NCBI GenBank assembly: GCA_002796245.1
Contig: PCWT01000054.1
Coordinates: 3,516-67,515 of the forward strand
Reading direction: 5' to 3'
Length of the DNA: 64,000 bases
Source: Gammaproteobacteria bacterium CG11_big_fil_rev_8_21_14_0_20_46_22
Lineage (GTDB): Bacteria > Pseudomonadota > Gammaproteobacteria > UBA12402
Below, piece by piece: positions 36,583 through 45,191 of the stretch. The notes under the pieces were generated by a model. The model saw nothing but the letters and a program-made list of their open reading frames with translations, made no database searches and was not told the origin of the DNA. The stretch's first letter is position 1. Each line of letters opens with the position of its first letter. Position numbers and translations under genes: made by a program.

Positions 36583-37365
36583 ATGGCAGTGGACAGAATA
36601 GATACAAAGACTAAGCCCGAATTCAAAATAATACAAATCAGCGATAGTCACTTAACAAAAACAGACAAAGACAGGGTTTTTGGCTTTCCAGCAAATAAAA
36701 ACTTCTCTCTAGTCATGGAAAAACTCTACCATGAAGAAGATGTTGATTTAATATTCGCAACAGGCGACATTTCGAACGATTACTCAAAAGAATCTTACCA
36801 ACTGTTTGCCGAAAAAATAAGCCTAATCGACAAACCTGTTTATTGGATTCCTGGAAATCACGACAATACGGAAACAATGAGGGAAGTTTTCGCTTACTTT
36901 CCACATTTCAAGGAAGGCACTCACTTAAGCCATGCCAACTGGCATTTCCTATTTTTAAACACAAAATTTGAAAATAATAGCTACGGGAAAATTCAGAAAA
37001 GCGAATTAAACACACTACAGAAAAAAATCGAACTTATTCCTACATCGGGAAAAATCGCAATTGTCATGCATCACCCGGCCATAAAAGTAAACACACCGCT
37101 AGTTGATGCGCATGGACTTAGAGAGCCCGATGCTTTTATTGAACTTGTCAAACGCTACAAAAACATATCACTGATCATATGTGGGCATGTTCACGAAGAC
37201 TATTGCTTACCCATTGCTAACTGCAAACTTATCACCTGCCCTGCAACGTGCTTTCAATTCAAAAAAAATGCCATTGAGCTTGCTTTTGAAAAAAGAGTCG
37301 GCTACAAATTGTACACTTTTAATAAAGAAGGATTCACATGTTCAACAAAACAATGGGACTTTTAA
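36583..37365 (+). CDS. Calcineurin-like metallophosphoesterase (CpdA-like)
   Basis: Predicted phosphodiesterase; CpdA relatives hydrolyse cyclic nucleotides. The ATG at 36583 has AAGGTG upstream and gives 260 residues; the in-frame ATG at 36541 has no SD. All metallophosphoesterase motifs are present in order: ISDSHL, ATGDISNDY, PGNHDN, MHHPA, CGHVHEDY. Cytosolic, no signal peptide. AT-rich like the preceding gene. It overlaps the following small gene by 28 bases, so the two are probably translated from one message. Confidence 0.87.
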   Translation: MAVDRIDTKTKPEFKIIQISDSHLTKTDKDRVFGFPANKNFSLVMEKLYHEEDVDLIFATGDISNDYSKESYQLFAEKISLIDKPVYWIPGNHDNTETMREVFAYFPHFKEGTHLSHANWHFLFLNTKFENNSYGKIQKSELNTLQKKIELIPTSGKIAIVMHHPAIKVNTPLVDAHGLREPDAFIELVKRYKNISLIICGHVHEDYCLPIANCKLITCPATCFQFKKNAIELAFEKRVGYKLYTFNKEGFTCSTKQWDF

Positions 37366-37841
37366 ATAAACTTAAACGATTCTGGGCAAGCTTCACCCCC
37401 AGGTATAATCTTTGTTTAGACAGCTCCGAATATGCTATTGATTCAAAACACTTAATTCATCGTTTTAAGGTTTATGGTAGCCACAATTACGTTAAATTCA
37501 CTTATGAAGAAATAATGAGAGATAGAAACCTCACGTACCAAATCAACCCCTACGATCTAATCGATATTGCAGTTAAAGAACGGGATGCACAAAAGAAAAA
37601 AAGCATCTATATAATCAAAAAAACCCTGCGAAACAATTATTTTAAAGTATGCAATGCTGAGGGCGAACATATTATCGATGGCGACGAACTGTGCCACAAC
37701 CCTATATTAATCAAACAAATGTCGCCGATTGATCTACACAATATTTCTTACAATACCGGCTTCATTCACGGAAGACGCCTATCAAAAACCATTTCTGAAT
37801 CTTCAAAGGGCCCAGCAAAACCATCACTTAGGGTGTTATAA
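37338..37841 (+). CDS. Hypothetical basic protein, 167 residues
   Basis: Unrecognised. AAGGA stands 6-8 bases before the ATG inside the end of the phosphoesterase gene, which supports it as real. The protein is Lys/Asn/Tyr-rich, with several aromatic residues and no signal peptide or membrane segment. The central part (NPYDLIDIAVKERDAQKKKS) may be helical. Coupling to the phosphoesterase suggests a joint role, for example a regulator or target, but nothing in the sequence specifies it. Confidence 0.55.
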   Translation: MFNKTMGLLNKLKRFWASFTPRYNLCLDSSEYAIDSKHLIHRFKVYGSHNYVKFTYEEIMRDRNLTYQINPYDLIDIAVKERDAQKKKSIYIIKKTLRNNYFKVCNAEGEHIIDGDELCHNPILIKQMSPIDLHNISYNTGFIHGRRLSKTISESSKGPAKPSLRVL

Positions 37842-37867
37842 CCCAGGCAACGTTTCATCACCCTCAG

Positions 37868-38614
37868 CTACTTCACCAAAAAATCCTTCACCACCTTGCC
37901 ATAAGGCAAGGTCAAGTCCGCCACAAAATGCAGCGCACTGATCACTTCCTTCACCGGCAAATTAGCCACGGGGGCTAAAGCGTGTTGAAAAAGTTCTAGC
38001 GCGCCTGGGCCGCGCCAAGCACCTTTTAGGTCGATATTTGTCAAGTGGTACTCGACCAATTGGCAGATTTTCGGGCCGCCATCGACATCGGGTATCAGCT
38101 TCACTAAATAATTAGGCTCATGCAATACCGCCAAAACATCCGCGTTCGGAACCGTTTGGTATTTATAGCCCATAGTACCCACTGCGACACAAACTGGGCC
38201 ATAGTATAAAGTACCCAACAAGGTATCCGCCTCGACTTTCAAGCTTGGGTTAGCTAGTTTTTTCGGGAACCCCCAAATTTCACGGCCACCCGCGATCGGC
38301 GCATGGCAGTCCAAATACATGGAATGCACATAGCCACCTTTTTTGCCCTCGTACGCCACAGGAATGACTTGACCTGATTCCGTGTAATCGCCAAACCCTG
38401 TGGAATCCGGCATACGAATAAACTCAAACTTCACAATGGGTTCGTCAAAGGTTAAACACTCTGGCAACACAGCTTTTAAAGCATCAGGATCAGTTTCATA
38501 CGTGATAATCATGTACTCACGATTCACAAAACGATAAGGACCTTCAGGATAGGTAGTAATGCCACGACGAATTGGCATGCCAAAGGTATTGTAAATCGGC
38601 TTGATGTGTTTCAT
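37868..38614 (-). CDS. adc: Acetoacetate decarboxylase
   Basis: Decarboxylates acetoacetate to acetone and CO2 through a Schiff base. The ATG at 38614 follows TTAAGGAGAAAACA and gives 248 residues, the family length. The [12 protein letters not shown] segment holds the Schiff-base lysine and its neighbouring lysine. [20 protein letters not shown] upstream of it is also typical. A homologue occurs in Legionella. It is divergent from a flavin monooxygenase gene with 124 bases between the starts, so they may share control. Confidence 0.92.
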   Translation of the reverse strand: MKHIKPIYNTFGMPIRRGITTYPEGPYRFVNREYMIITYETDPDALKAVLPECLTFDEPIVKFEFIRMPDSTGFGDYTESGQVIPVAYEGKKGGYVHSMYLDCHAPIAGGREIWGFPKKLANPSLKVEADTLLGTLYYGPVCVAVGTMGYKYQTVPNADVLAVLHEPNYLVKLIPDVDGGPKICQLVEYHLTNIDLKGAWRGPGALELFQHALAPVANLPVKEVISALHFVADLTLPYGKVVKDFLVK

Positions 38615-38738
38615 TGTTTTCTCCTTAAGACAAATCGCAAGCTTCAATATATCGCACTTTATCACCCTTTTCGAGATTCGCGTTAACGCAGAAAACCGAC
38701 TATAGTGGAAGCCACACGCCCCCATTTAAGGAATATTC

Positions 38739-40217
38739 ATGAGCAAAAATACGGAGGTTTTAATTGTTGGTGCTGGCCCCAGCGGTTTAATGGCGGCTAT
38801 TGAACTTCGCCGTCGCGGTATTGATTGCCGTCTTATCGATAAGAAAGACGCGCCCACTCAAACCTCGAACGCTGTCGCTGTGCACGCACGCTCCCTCGAA
38901 ATGTGGGACAACCAAGGCATTATCAATAAAGTAAAAGGCAAAGCCCAGCGCATCGAAGGCTTAGAAATTTTCTCACAAAGCATGAAACGCTTAGCGTCGA
39001 TGGCATTTGTGAAACACTTAAAATCCACCTACCCCTGCGCCTGGGATATTCCACAAAACCAAAGCGAAGCCGTATTGATTGAGCGGCTCGGCGAACTCGG
39101 ATTGCAGGTCGAGCGCTCAACCGAATTAGTTTCAGCCAAAATACACGACGACGGTGTTAGCTGTGAGATCAAAACAGCAGGCGCTGAGACTACCATCGTT
39201 GAGTGTCACTACGTGATTGCCAGCGATGGTTTTCATAGCACGCTACGCAACATGTTAAAGGTCGAGTACGAAGGTAAAGATTTAAAACAAGAATTCATCA
39301 TGATCGATACACCTTTAAATTATCCCGTGGATTTGCACAAGATTGCTATTTTTTTTCACCCAGAAGGCTTGTCAGGTGTTTTTCCGATGAAAGAAAGTGC
39401 GCGCATTATTGTTGAAGTAGCCAATGATAAAAGCTACAACCGCGAAAATGGCGTAACACGCGAAACATTTATCGAAGTACTAAAACGTCGGTGGTCGTTT
39501 GATTTCCAGCTGGGTGAAGCCCGCTGGATGAGCCATTTCTTTATTCACGAGCGCTTAGCCAAACACTACCAATCTGGTCGTGTGTTTTTAGTCGGCGACG
39601 CCGCCCATGCACACTCGCCCGCCGGCGGACAAGGTATGAATACCGGCATGCAAGACGCGTACAACCTGGGCTGGAAATTAGCGGCTGTAATAAAAGGCGA
39701 GCTGAAAGACTGCGTGCTTGACACTTACGAGCCAGAACGTCGCCCGGTTGCGCAAAATGTTTTAAAGCAATCCACCGCCATGACCGTGGCCGCCGCCGTT
39801 AAAAACCCGCTACTGATTAGCCTTAGAAATTTTTTCGTGCGGCATGTGGCCTCGCGTCGCGTGTTTCAAAAAAACTTTGCGAACTTTATCGGCGAACTCA
39901 GTTATCATTACCGTCAGTCACCCTTAAGCTTAGGGGATAAACACATCAACCTTCGCCCGGGAGATCGCTCACCCATCATCCACCACAGCGAACATTTTGT
40001 ACTGTATGTGCCAGAAAACTGGGCTAAAAAAGCTGAAATTGAAGCGCTTATCAAACCCCACACCAGTTGGATAGAGCTTTGCCTAGCCACAGCCGAACAA
40101 GCCAAACAGCTGGCGTTAAAGCACGGGTTTTGTTTAGTGCGGCCGGATATGTACATCGCCTGCCAGGGTTGTTGCACGAAAGAGCTAGCCCAATGGCTGG
40201 ACGCTTGGGTGAAATAA
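38739..40217 (+). CDS. FAD-dependent aromatic monooxygenase
   Basis: 492 residues, flavoprotein hydroxylase of the PheA/MhpA/TfdB-like group. ADP-binding motif VLIVGAGPSGLMAAIELRRRG (about 7-27), DG motif VIASDGFHSTLR (about 159-170) and the GD motif VFLVGDAAHAHSPAGGQGMN (about 282-301). The C-terminal ~100 residues are a thioredoxin-like tail as in phenol hydroxylase relatives, but without a visible CxxC in the usual place. Substrate unknown. A TTCGCG/TATAGT pair lies at 38677-38706. Confidence 0.87.
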   Translation: MSKNTEVLIVGAGPSGLMAAIELRRRGIDCRLIDKKDAPTQTSNAVAVHARSLEMWDNQGIINKVKGKAQRIEGLEIFSQSMKRLASMAFVKHLKSTYPCAWDIPQNQSEAVLIERLGELGLQVERSTELVSAKIHDDGVSCEIKTAGAETTIVECHYVIASDGFHSTLRNMLKVEYEGKDLKQEFIMIDTPLNYPVDLHKIAIFFHPEGLSGVFPMKESARIIVEVANDKSYNRENGVTRETFIEVLKRRWSFDFQLGEARWMSHFFIHERLAKHYQSGRVFLVGDAAHAHSPAGGQGMNTGMQDAYNLGWKLAAVIKGELKDCVLDTYEPERRPVAQNVLKQSTAMTVAAAVKNPLLISLRNFFVRHVASRRVFQKNFANFIGELSYHYRQSPLSLGDKHINLRPGDRSPIIHHSEHFVLYVPENWAKKAEIEALIKPHTSWIELCLATAEQAKQLALKHGFCLVRPDMYIACQGCCTKELAQWLDAWVK

Positions 40218-40302
40218 GCTCGTTTTTTCACGCTTGAGTAAGCTGGATTGATTTGCCGTCGTGCTATAGCGCCATGGCGAGAGATAATAAGCGCTTTTAT
40301 TT

Positions 40303-40440
40303 CCCGGGTTATCCTCATGATACTCGTCAACCTAGGCCACACTTCATCTTCAATCTCATTGTGAGCAAACGATAGTGAGCGCGGCAGCCTTGTTAAGTAA
40401 CATGGAGATTGCCGCGTCGCTTCGCTCCTTGCAAAGACGG
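40303..40440. repeat. Composite dispersed repeat, copy 2
   Basis: CCCGGGTTATC, a variable segment, then CTCATTGTGAGCAAACGATAGTGAGCGCGGCA, and a right arm GAGATTGCCGCGTCGCTTCGC that is partly complementary to the left arm. This is the most complete copy, folding GCGGCA...TGCCGC. It lies between the monooxygenase and rpoH genes (convergent ends) and ends 13 bases before the rpoH stop. Confidence 0.75.
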
Positions 40441-40453
40441 TTGGGGTTTAAGG

Positions 40454-41302
40454 TTACATCGCGGCTTTGATTTTTGCCAAGGCTTGTTTTTCAAGCTGGC
40501 GCACACGCTCGGCAGACACGCCGAGTTCATCCGCCAAATCATGCAAGGTCGCTTTAGGCTCAGCCAAAAAACGTTTTTCTAAAATCACTCGCGAGCGCTC
40601 ATCCAAGCCGCCCATCGCGTGGATCAAACGGGTTTGTTGATCATCGGCACTGCTTTCGTTAACCAACGCCGTTTCGGGGTCAAGCTCGGCAGAAACCAAA
40701 TAATCGGCGGGGGTATAGACATTGTCATCATCATGCTCAGCCAACACATCATACGCTGCATCTTGTGCGTACATGCGCGATTCCATTTCGCGCACCGTCT
40801 CAGGCTTCACATCCAAATCTTTGGCAATGTCTTGCACATCGCTTTCTTTAAACCAAGCGAGCTGCGTTTTCATTTTGCGTAAATTGAAAAACAGTTTGCG
40901 CTGCGCTTTGGTGGTGGCCACTTTCACAATGCGCCAGTTTTTCAAGACAAATTCATTTATCTCTGCCTTAATCCAATGCACGGCAAAGCTCACCAAGCGC
41001 ACACCTTGTTTCGGGTCAAAACGTTTAACGGCCTTCATCAGACCGATATTGCCTTCTTGGATCAAATCGGCTTCTGACAAACCATAGCCCGAATATTTTC
41101 TCGCGATCTTAACCACAAACCGTAAGTGTGAAACAACGAGCTGGCGCGCAGCCTCAAGACTGCCTTGCTCGTGATACGCTTGTGCCAAGCGCACTTCTTC
41201 GGCCTGGCTTAAGAGCGGAAAACTGTTCACAAAGTGCATGTAGCTGCTGACATTATCAACACTTAGGCTCACATTGAGCGCTGGAATACGTGTCATATTC
41301 AA
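40454..41302 (-). CDS. rpoH: RNA polymerase sigma-32 factor RpoH
   Basis: Heat-shock sigma factor, 282 residues. Region 2 is clear (ADLIQEGNIGLMKAVKRFDP; VRLVSFAVHWIKAEINEFVL), and the RpoH box QRKLFFNLRK, unique to sigma-32, is at about residues 135-144. Region 4.2 ends in ATLHDLADELGVSAERVRQLEKQAL. ATG context AGCGAGGTTTGAAT. A promoter-like pair stands 47 bases upstream. Confidence 0.96.
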   Translation of the reverse strand: MNMTRIPALNVSLSVDNVSSYMHFVNSFPLLSQAEEVRLAQAYHEQGSLEAARQLVVSHLRFVVKIARKYSGYGLSEADLIQEGNIGLMKAVKRFDPKQGVRLVSFAVHWIKAEINEFVLKNWRIVKVATTKAQRKLFFNLRKMKTQLAWFKESDVQDIAKDLDVKPETVREMESRMYAQDAAYDVLAEHDDDNVYTPADYLVSAELDPETALVNESSADDQQTRLIHAMGGLDERSRVILEKRFLAEPKATLHDLADELGVSAERVRQLEKQALAKIKAAM

Positions 41303-41348
41303 ACCTCGCTAGACTTGGCTTTGGATTCACTGATTCTTATTGGCGGCC

Positions 41349-41378
41349 ATTTTAGCACTCTTTAGGCCGGAGCGCCAA
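41349..41378 (-). promoter_or_regulatory. Predicted promoter of rpoH
   Basis: On the minus strand TTGGCG, 18 bases, TAAAAT, giving a leader of about 40 bases before the rpoH ATG. Confidence 0.45.
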
Positions 41379-41414
41379 GGCTCGTCGACCTGGCCGAATA
41401 TAGCCCCCCAGATC

Positions 41415-42434
41415 TTACTTGCCTGGAGTATGCGAAGCAGCTGGCTGAGCCATCCCACCACCTCCCGGAGGAGGCTCATTAGGCGTAACCTGTCCAGAAT
41501 CCCGAGCGGGAGGCTGTACGCCTGGCGAATCCCTGTGGGAATTTTGAGCAGCCTGGCCAGGCAAGCCATTATCATGGGCTTGCTCGTCACGGGCTTTGTC
41601 AGCCAAAACCTCTGTTGTTTTTGTGCCTTTTTCTCTTTGATCAATCGCCGCTGATAAAGCATCAGTTTCTGCTGGTGAAGCATCAGTTTCTGCTGGTGAA
41701 GCATCAGTTTCTGCTGGTGAAGCATTAGTTTCTGCTGGTGAAGCATCAGTTTCTGCTGGTGAAGCATCAGTTTTTGCTGGTGAAGCATCAGTTTTTGCTG
41801 GTGAAGCATCAGCTGCTCCTGCTCCACCAGGTCCAGAAGCTAACTCTGCCGTCCCAGAATCCCTCAGTTGTTCTTGAACAGTAAGCGGAACAGCTTTCGG
41901 GTCCAGACTATCCAATGCTTGCACAAGCTTTGGCGTATCTTGATCAAGCTGCTTAAGTGCAGCACCCTTAAGGCCATCAACTTCCTGATCACTTTTACCG
42001 GCTTGCTTAGCTTCTTTATACGCTTTGATTTTATCGTGCAGCGCCGCAAACCCTTTAATCAAACCCAAGGCTAATAGCGCGATAATAATCAATAAAAAAG
42101 CTTCGTTCTCTTTTGTACTGGCCTTATTAAGACTCTTAAGCTTTTGCGTCATTTTTTGCGAGAAAGTCGGCGCTGGTTTAGGTGCGCTTGTTTGATTGGC
42201 TGTGCCAGCAGCAGGTTTTGGCGCTTGCGCGGCGCCTACGGCTTCAGCCGCTGCTTGCTTTTTATTGGCGTCGTCTTGTCGGCGCTCAGCCGCATTGGCA
42301 CTATCTGCAGCTGTTTTTTGCTGTTCTTGGGTTTCATTGCCAGGGGCATGATCAGACGATTGGCGCACTTCCTGGTCCTGCTGAGGCGTTTGAACACTTG
42401 TTTTATCATCTTGGTTTTGCTTATTTTTTGGCAT
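41415..42434 (-). CDS. Membrane-anchored low-complexity protein with heptad-codon repeats
   Basis: 339 residues. The first ~105 are Gln/Ala/Pro-rich and disordered. One membrane segment (EAFLLIIIALLALGLIKGFA) is near residue 112. A short helical domain follows (about 135-195). Then come seven to eight tandem copies of the 7-residue unit ASPAETD (variants AKTD, AETN), and a Pro/Gly-rich tail (PPPGGGGMAQPAASHTPGK). It has no recognised family. The SD before the ATG is weak (GCGGAC). A 37-codon ORF with similar N-terminal style lies upstream. Confidence 0.65.
   Translation of the reverse strand: MPKNKQNQDDKTSVQTPQQDQEVRQSSDHAPGNETQEQQKTAADSANAAERRQDDANKKQAAAEAVGAAQAPKPAAGTANQTSAPKPAPTFSQKMTQKLKSLNKASTKENEAFLLIIIALLALGLIKGFAALHDKIKAYKEAKQAGKSDQEVDGLKGAALKQLDQDTPKLVQALDSLDPKAVPLTVQEQLRDSGTAELASGPGGAGAADASPAKTDASPAKTDASPAETDASPAETNASPAETDASPAETDASPAETDALSAAIDQREKGTKTTEVLADKARDEQAHDNGLPGQAAQNSHRDSPGVQPPARDSGQVTPNEPPPGGGGMAQPAASHTPGK
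41659..41805 (-). repeat. Seven tandem 21-bp repeats inside a coding region
   Basis: Seven full copies of GCATCAGTTTCTGCTGGTGAA on the plus strand, one with ATTAG and two with TTTTTG changes, plus a partial eighth. The unit is a multiple of three, so copy-number change would keep the reading frame. It encodes the ASPAETD repeats of the gene at 41415-42434. Confidence 0.95.
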
Positions 42435-42498
42435 AAAATGTCCGCATGTAATCTATTTCCTACAATTTTATCAAATTTTGGTGAAAAATCAAGCATGG

Positions 42499-42612
42499 TT
42501 AGCCGAAACCAGCGGCTCCCGGCGAAATCGTAGACCCACGAGTGGCAAGGGCTCCAGAGGGAGCCGCTGCTGATGTTGTCTGCGGGTTATGATCTTGATT
42601 TGAGTCAGGCAT
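42499..42612 (-). CDS. Possible small protein, 37 residues
   Basis: ATG 42612 (AAAAGGTATCAATT upstream) opens 37 codons, MPDSNQDHNPQTTSAAAPSG and on to GAAGFG, then TAA. The composition (Asn, Gln, Ser, Ala, Pro) resembles the N-terminus of the protein encoded immediately downstream (MPKNKQNQDDKTSVQTPQQ). It may be a true small gene, or the remains of a duplicated start of that protein. I know of no homologue. Confidence 0.4.
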   Translation of the reverse strand: MPDSNQDHNPQTTSAAAPSGALATRGSTISPGAAGFG

Positions 42613-42651
42613 AATTGATACCTTTTATGTAGGGCCGTCCTGCTAAAGCCT

Positions 42652-44106
42652 TTAATTCAAAAACTCGCTAAAATCAATAATCTTCGTAAAATACGCCGCA
42701 TCGACAAGCGCATCACTGACACCATTGACATGAATCAATACGGGAAAACACGAAAAACCTCTCGGCTTAGATAATCGCTGGATTTTTTCAGTCATGGCCT
42801 CTATGACATCGGTTTTGACTTCATTTCGAGAAAATTTAATTTCACAGACAAATAAGTTATTAAACCGTGTTTGTATCATATAGTCGATTTGGCATCCCCT
42901 TTGTTTAATCGTTTTTCTCTGGAAATAAGCGCCATCAATGACGACGTCATTAGCCGTTATGCCCAACTGCTGCCAAATCGTTTTTCGATTACTTAACACA
43001 AGGTTTTCAAACTGCAGCCCCATTATTGTCGACCATTCTGGCAACAGGGCAATAGACTTCCCCTCATACAATCCTTTCTCTATTTTTATTTTTTCTTTAT
43101 CAAGATAACGCAAATAAAACCGCAAGTAGTTGTCACTCAAACGATATCGACTTAACTTTGAAAAATTACCGGCTTTAACGAGCCAAGTAAAATCTCTGCT
43201 GATAAAACCTGCTTCTACCAAATCACTTAAATATTCAGATATTAGCCCACTTGGTTGAATGCTTAAATGCTGGCAAATTTTTGCCATATCGGCAGGCTCT
43301 TTAAGCAATGCAGAAACAATTTTTTTATACATATTAGATCTTTTTCCGAATAGGTCATGAAAAATATTATCAAACTCTCTCAGCAACAACCCGCCATCGG
43401 TGTAACAAAGCTGTTTAATATTCTCATCAACAGGCAGCTTAGGATCCAAACACTCAAGATACAGAGGAACACCCCCTGAAATGGCTAAATATTTTAATTT
43501 ATCCGTAGCGCTCACATGATTTTTATACCCTGCCCAAAATTCACTGCATAACGCTAATGGTAATTCTTTTAGCGTTAATACATGATGTATTCGGCCGATA
43601 AAGCCTGAAGCAGACAATAGATTTTTATCTATCCATGATGAAACTGAACCACAGACTATTAACATTAGGCGTTGATTTAACTTAAATTCATCATCCCAAG
43701 CATTTTTTAGTTTTGCCAAAAAGGTACTATCGCCTTCTGCCATCCATGAGATTTCATCCAAAAGCAAAATGATGCTGCCTTGATGAACACGCCTAGCAAG
43801 AATCGAAAATAGCTCTGCCCAATTATCTGCTTTAAGTGTCGGCAAATCAGGAAAATAGACGCTTAGACGCCTTGCAAATTCATCACGTTGATCTTGTGCG
43901 GTAATACCTTCTTCTGGCGCCAAACCAACAAAACGATAAAGCAGCTTGCTTTTAGCAAACTCGGCGATTAACCGGCTTTTACCAATGCGGCGTCTGCCTT
44001 TGATAGCCACAAACTTAGCCACTTTCTCCGTATACCAAGCTTGCAAGCTATTAAGCTCTTGGGTTCTACCTACAAATCTTCCCACAATAGGACGCCCTCT
44101 GGTCAC
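42652..44106 (-). CDS. ATPase_2/DUF234-type AAA ATPase (orphan B)
   Basis: 484 residues from GTG 44106. FVGRTQELNSLQAWY opens the archaeal-type ATPase domain; Walker A is IKGRRRIGKSRLIAEF (about 35-50) and Walker B is IILLLDEISWMA (about 112-123), with a sensor-like VCGSVSSW. A winged-helix-like part lies at about 260-300. The C-terminus has CQIDYMIQTRFNNLFVCEIKF (about 405-425), matching the D...E-x-K pattern of the PD-(D/E)xK nuclease fold, as in DUF234. Role of the family is unknown. AT-rich, single-gene insert between corA and the repeat protein. Confidence 0.85.
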   Translation of the reverse strand: MTRGRPIVGRFVGRTQELNSLQAWYTEKVAKFVAIKGRRRIGKSRLIAEFAKSKLLYRFVGLAPEEGITAQDQRDEFARRLSVYFPDLPTLKADNWAELFSILARRVHQGSIILLLDEISWMAEGDSTFLAKLKNAWDDEFKLNQRLMLIVCGSVSSWIDKNLLSASGFIGRIHHVLTLKELPLALCSEFWAGYKNHVSATDKLKYLAISGGVPLYLECLDPKLPVDENIKQLCYTDGGLLLREFDNIFHDLFGKRSNMYKKIVSALLKEPADMAKICQHLSIQPSGLISEYLSDLVEAGFISRDFTWLVKAGNFSKLSRYRLSDNYLRFYLRYLDKEKIKIEKGLYEGKSIALLPEWSTIMGLQFENLVLSNRKTIWQQLGITANDVVIDGAYFQRKTIKQRGCQIDYMIQTRFNNLFVCEIKFSRNEVKTDVIEAMTEKIQRLSKPRGFSCFPVLIHVNGVSDALVDAAYFTKIIDFSEFLN

Positions 44107-44192
44107 TACAACAAATCGCTATTTTGCCATTTATTGTAGTTTTTTTCAACTGTTTGCGCTACAACAAATCGCTGCTTTGCCGTTTGTTGTAG
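44106..44192. promoter_or_regulatory. Two tandem palindromes before orphan ATPase B
   Basis: Two 34-bp copies at 44106-44139 and 44159-44192 share CTACAACAAATCGCT and a TTGTAG end. In the second, CTACAACAAA and TTTGTTGTAG are a perfect 10-bp inverted repeat; in the first there is one mismatch. The first copy overlaps the GTG start of the ATPase. The layout suggests duplicated operators for autorepression, or translation control by a hairpin. Confidence 0.7.
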
Positions 44193-44210
44193 GTAATGAG
44201 TGGCCTACCT

Positions 44211-45176
44211 CTAAATCCAGCGTCGAATTCGAAACCAGATCAACAACAAGATCGCAACCAGCACCATCACGCCCAAGAAAATATAAAAGCCACCGCCCCA
44301 GTTCAAAGGCGGCATAACCCTAAAATTCATGCCAAAAATGCCGGTGATCAAGGTCAGCGGCAAAAAGATAGCGGAGATCACAGTGAGCACTTGCACCACA
44401 CGATTCGTTTGGCTGGTCATCAAGGAATAATGCAACTGCATGAGCGAGTCAATTTGAAACTGTAGCTGCTGCGCGAATTTCACGCCTCGCGTGATGTGGC
44501 TTTCCAAATCAGCCAAATGCACACGCGCACCACCCGAAGTCTCTTCTTCTTCCAGGTCTTGCTGCCAGAGCATCACAGCATCGAGCTGGCTTTCGCACAA
44601 ACGGTACAAGCGTTGCATACTGTTTTTATAGGCTAAAAATTCACGCCATTGGTTGAAACGCCGGCCCTCATCCAACATTGACTGCTGCCACTGGCCAAAC
44701 TTTTCACTGAGCTTGTCACGTAACTGTAAAAACTGATCGGTCATGGCGATCAAGATATGGTAAAGCAGCGCATGGATTTCTTTCGGCGGCTGACGCTTGC
44801 CATCGGCTAAGCGCTGAGACACTCGCGAAACGGTCGAGCCCTCTTCGGACACGGATATCAAGACCTTATCAAATAAAATAAACGCCGCGGGCTTAGCTGG
44901 AGAATTAATCGGGTCTTTAGAATCAACCTCAACCCCGCGATAAATTAAAAAACTATAATCGTCAGTGGCGTCATAAAAACAGGGATGTAGCTCGTTGAAG
45001 CAGTCTTCATAATGTTCTTGATGAAGCTCGAGCTCATCGCGCTCTTTAAAAAACGCAAGCACACTATCCAACTCTTCGCGATTGACTTGCACCCACAAAA
45101 AATCCGCATCGGAATGCTTTTCGTTTAAGTCCACAACCCGTGGTTTCGAGCCGTCTGCAAATGCCCAGGTTTTCAT
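44211..45176 (-). CDS. corA: CorA-family magnesium transporter
   Basis: Pentameric divalent-cation channel, 321 residues. Cytosolic alpha/beta domain to about 200, long stalk helix, and two C-terminal membrane segments. The selectivity motif GMNF is present (TGIFGMNFRVMPPLNWGGG, about 283). The protein ends WFRIRRWI, the usual basic C-terminus. It resembles the CorA/ZntB group; substrate among Mg, Co, Ni or Zn cannot be told from sequence. RBS AAGGAG precedes the ATG. Confidence 0.93.
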   Translation of the reverse strand: MKTWAFADGSKPRVVDLNEKHSDADFLWVQVNREELDSVLAFFKERDELELHQEHYEDCFNELHPCFYDATDDYSFLIYRGVEVDSKDPINSPAKPAAFILFDKVLISVSEEGSTVSRVSQRLADGKRQPPKEIHALLYHILIAMTDQFLQLRDKLSEKFGQWQQSMLDEGRRFNQWREFLAYKNSMQRLYRLCESQLDAVMLWQQDLEEEETSGGARVHLADLESHITRGVKFAQQLQFQIDSLMQLHYSLMTSQTNRVVQVLTVISAIFLPLTLITGIFGMNFRVMPPLNWGGGFYIFLGVMVLVAILLLIWFRIRRWI

Positions 45177-45191
45177 CCGCTCTCCTTGTGA

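Noticed and set aside
41659-41805. CRISPR array
   Set aside because: The 21-bp units are contiguous with no spacers and lie in a coding region.
41327-41827. 166-codon minus-strand open frame reading MLHQQKL repeatedly
   Set aside because: It is the alternative frame of the 21-bp tandem repeat. The other frame gives a longer protein with a membrane segment and plausible domains, so this one is taken as a by-product.
44106-44192. CRISPR or IS end
   Set aside because: Only two copies with one 19-base gap, overlapping a start codon; operator-like palindromes explain it better.
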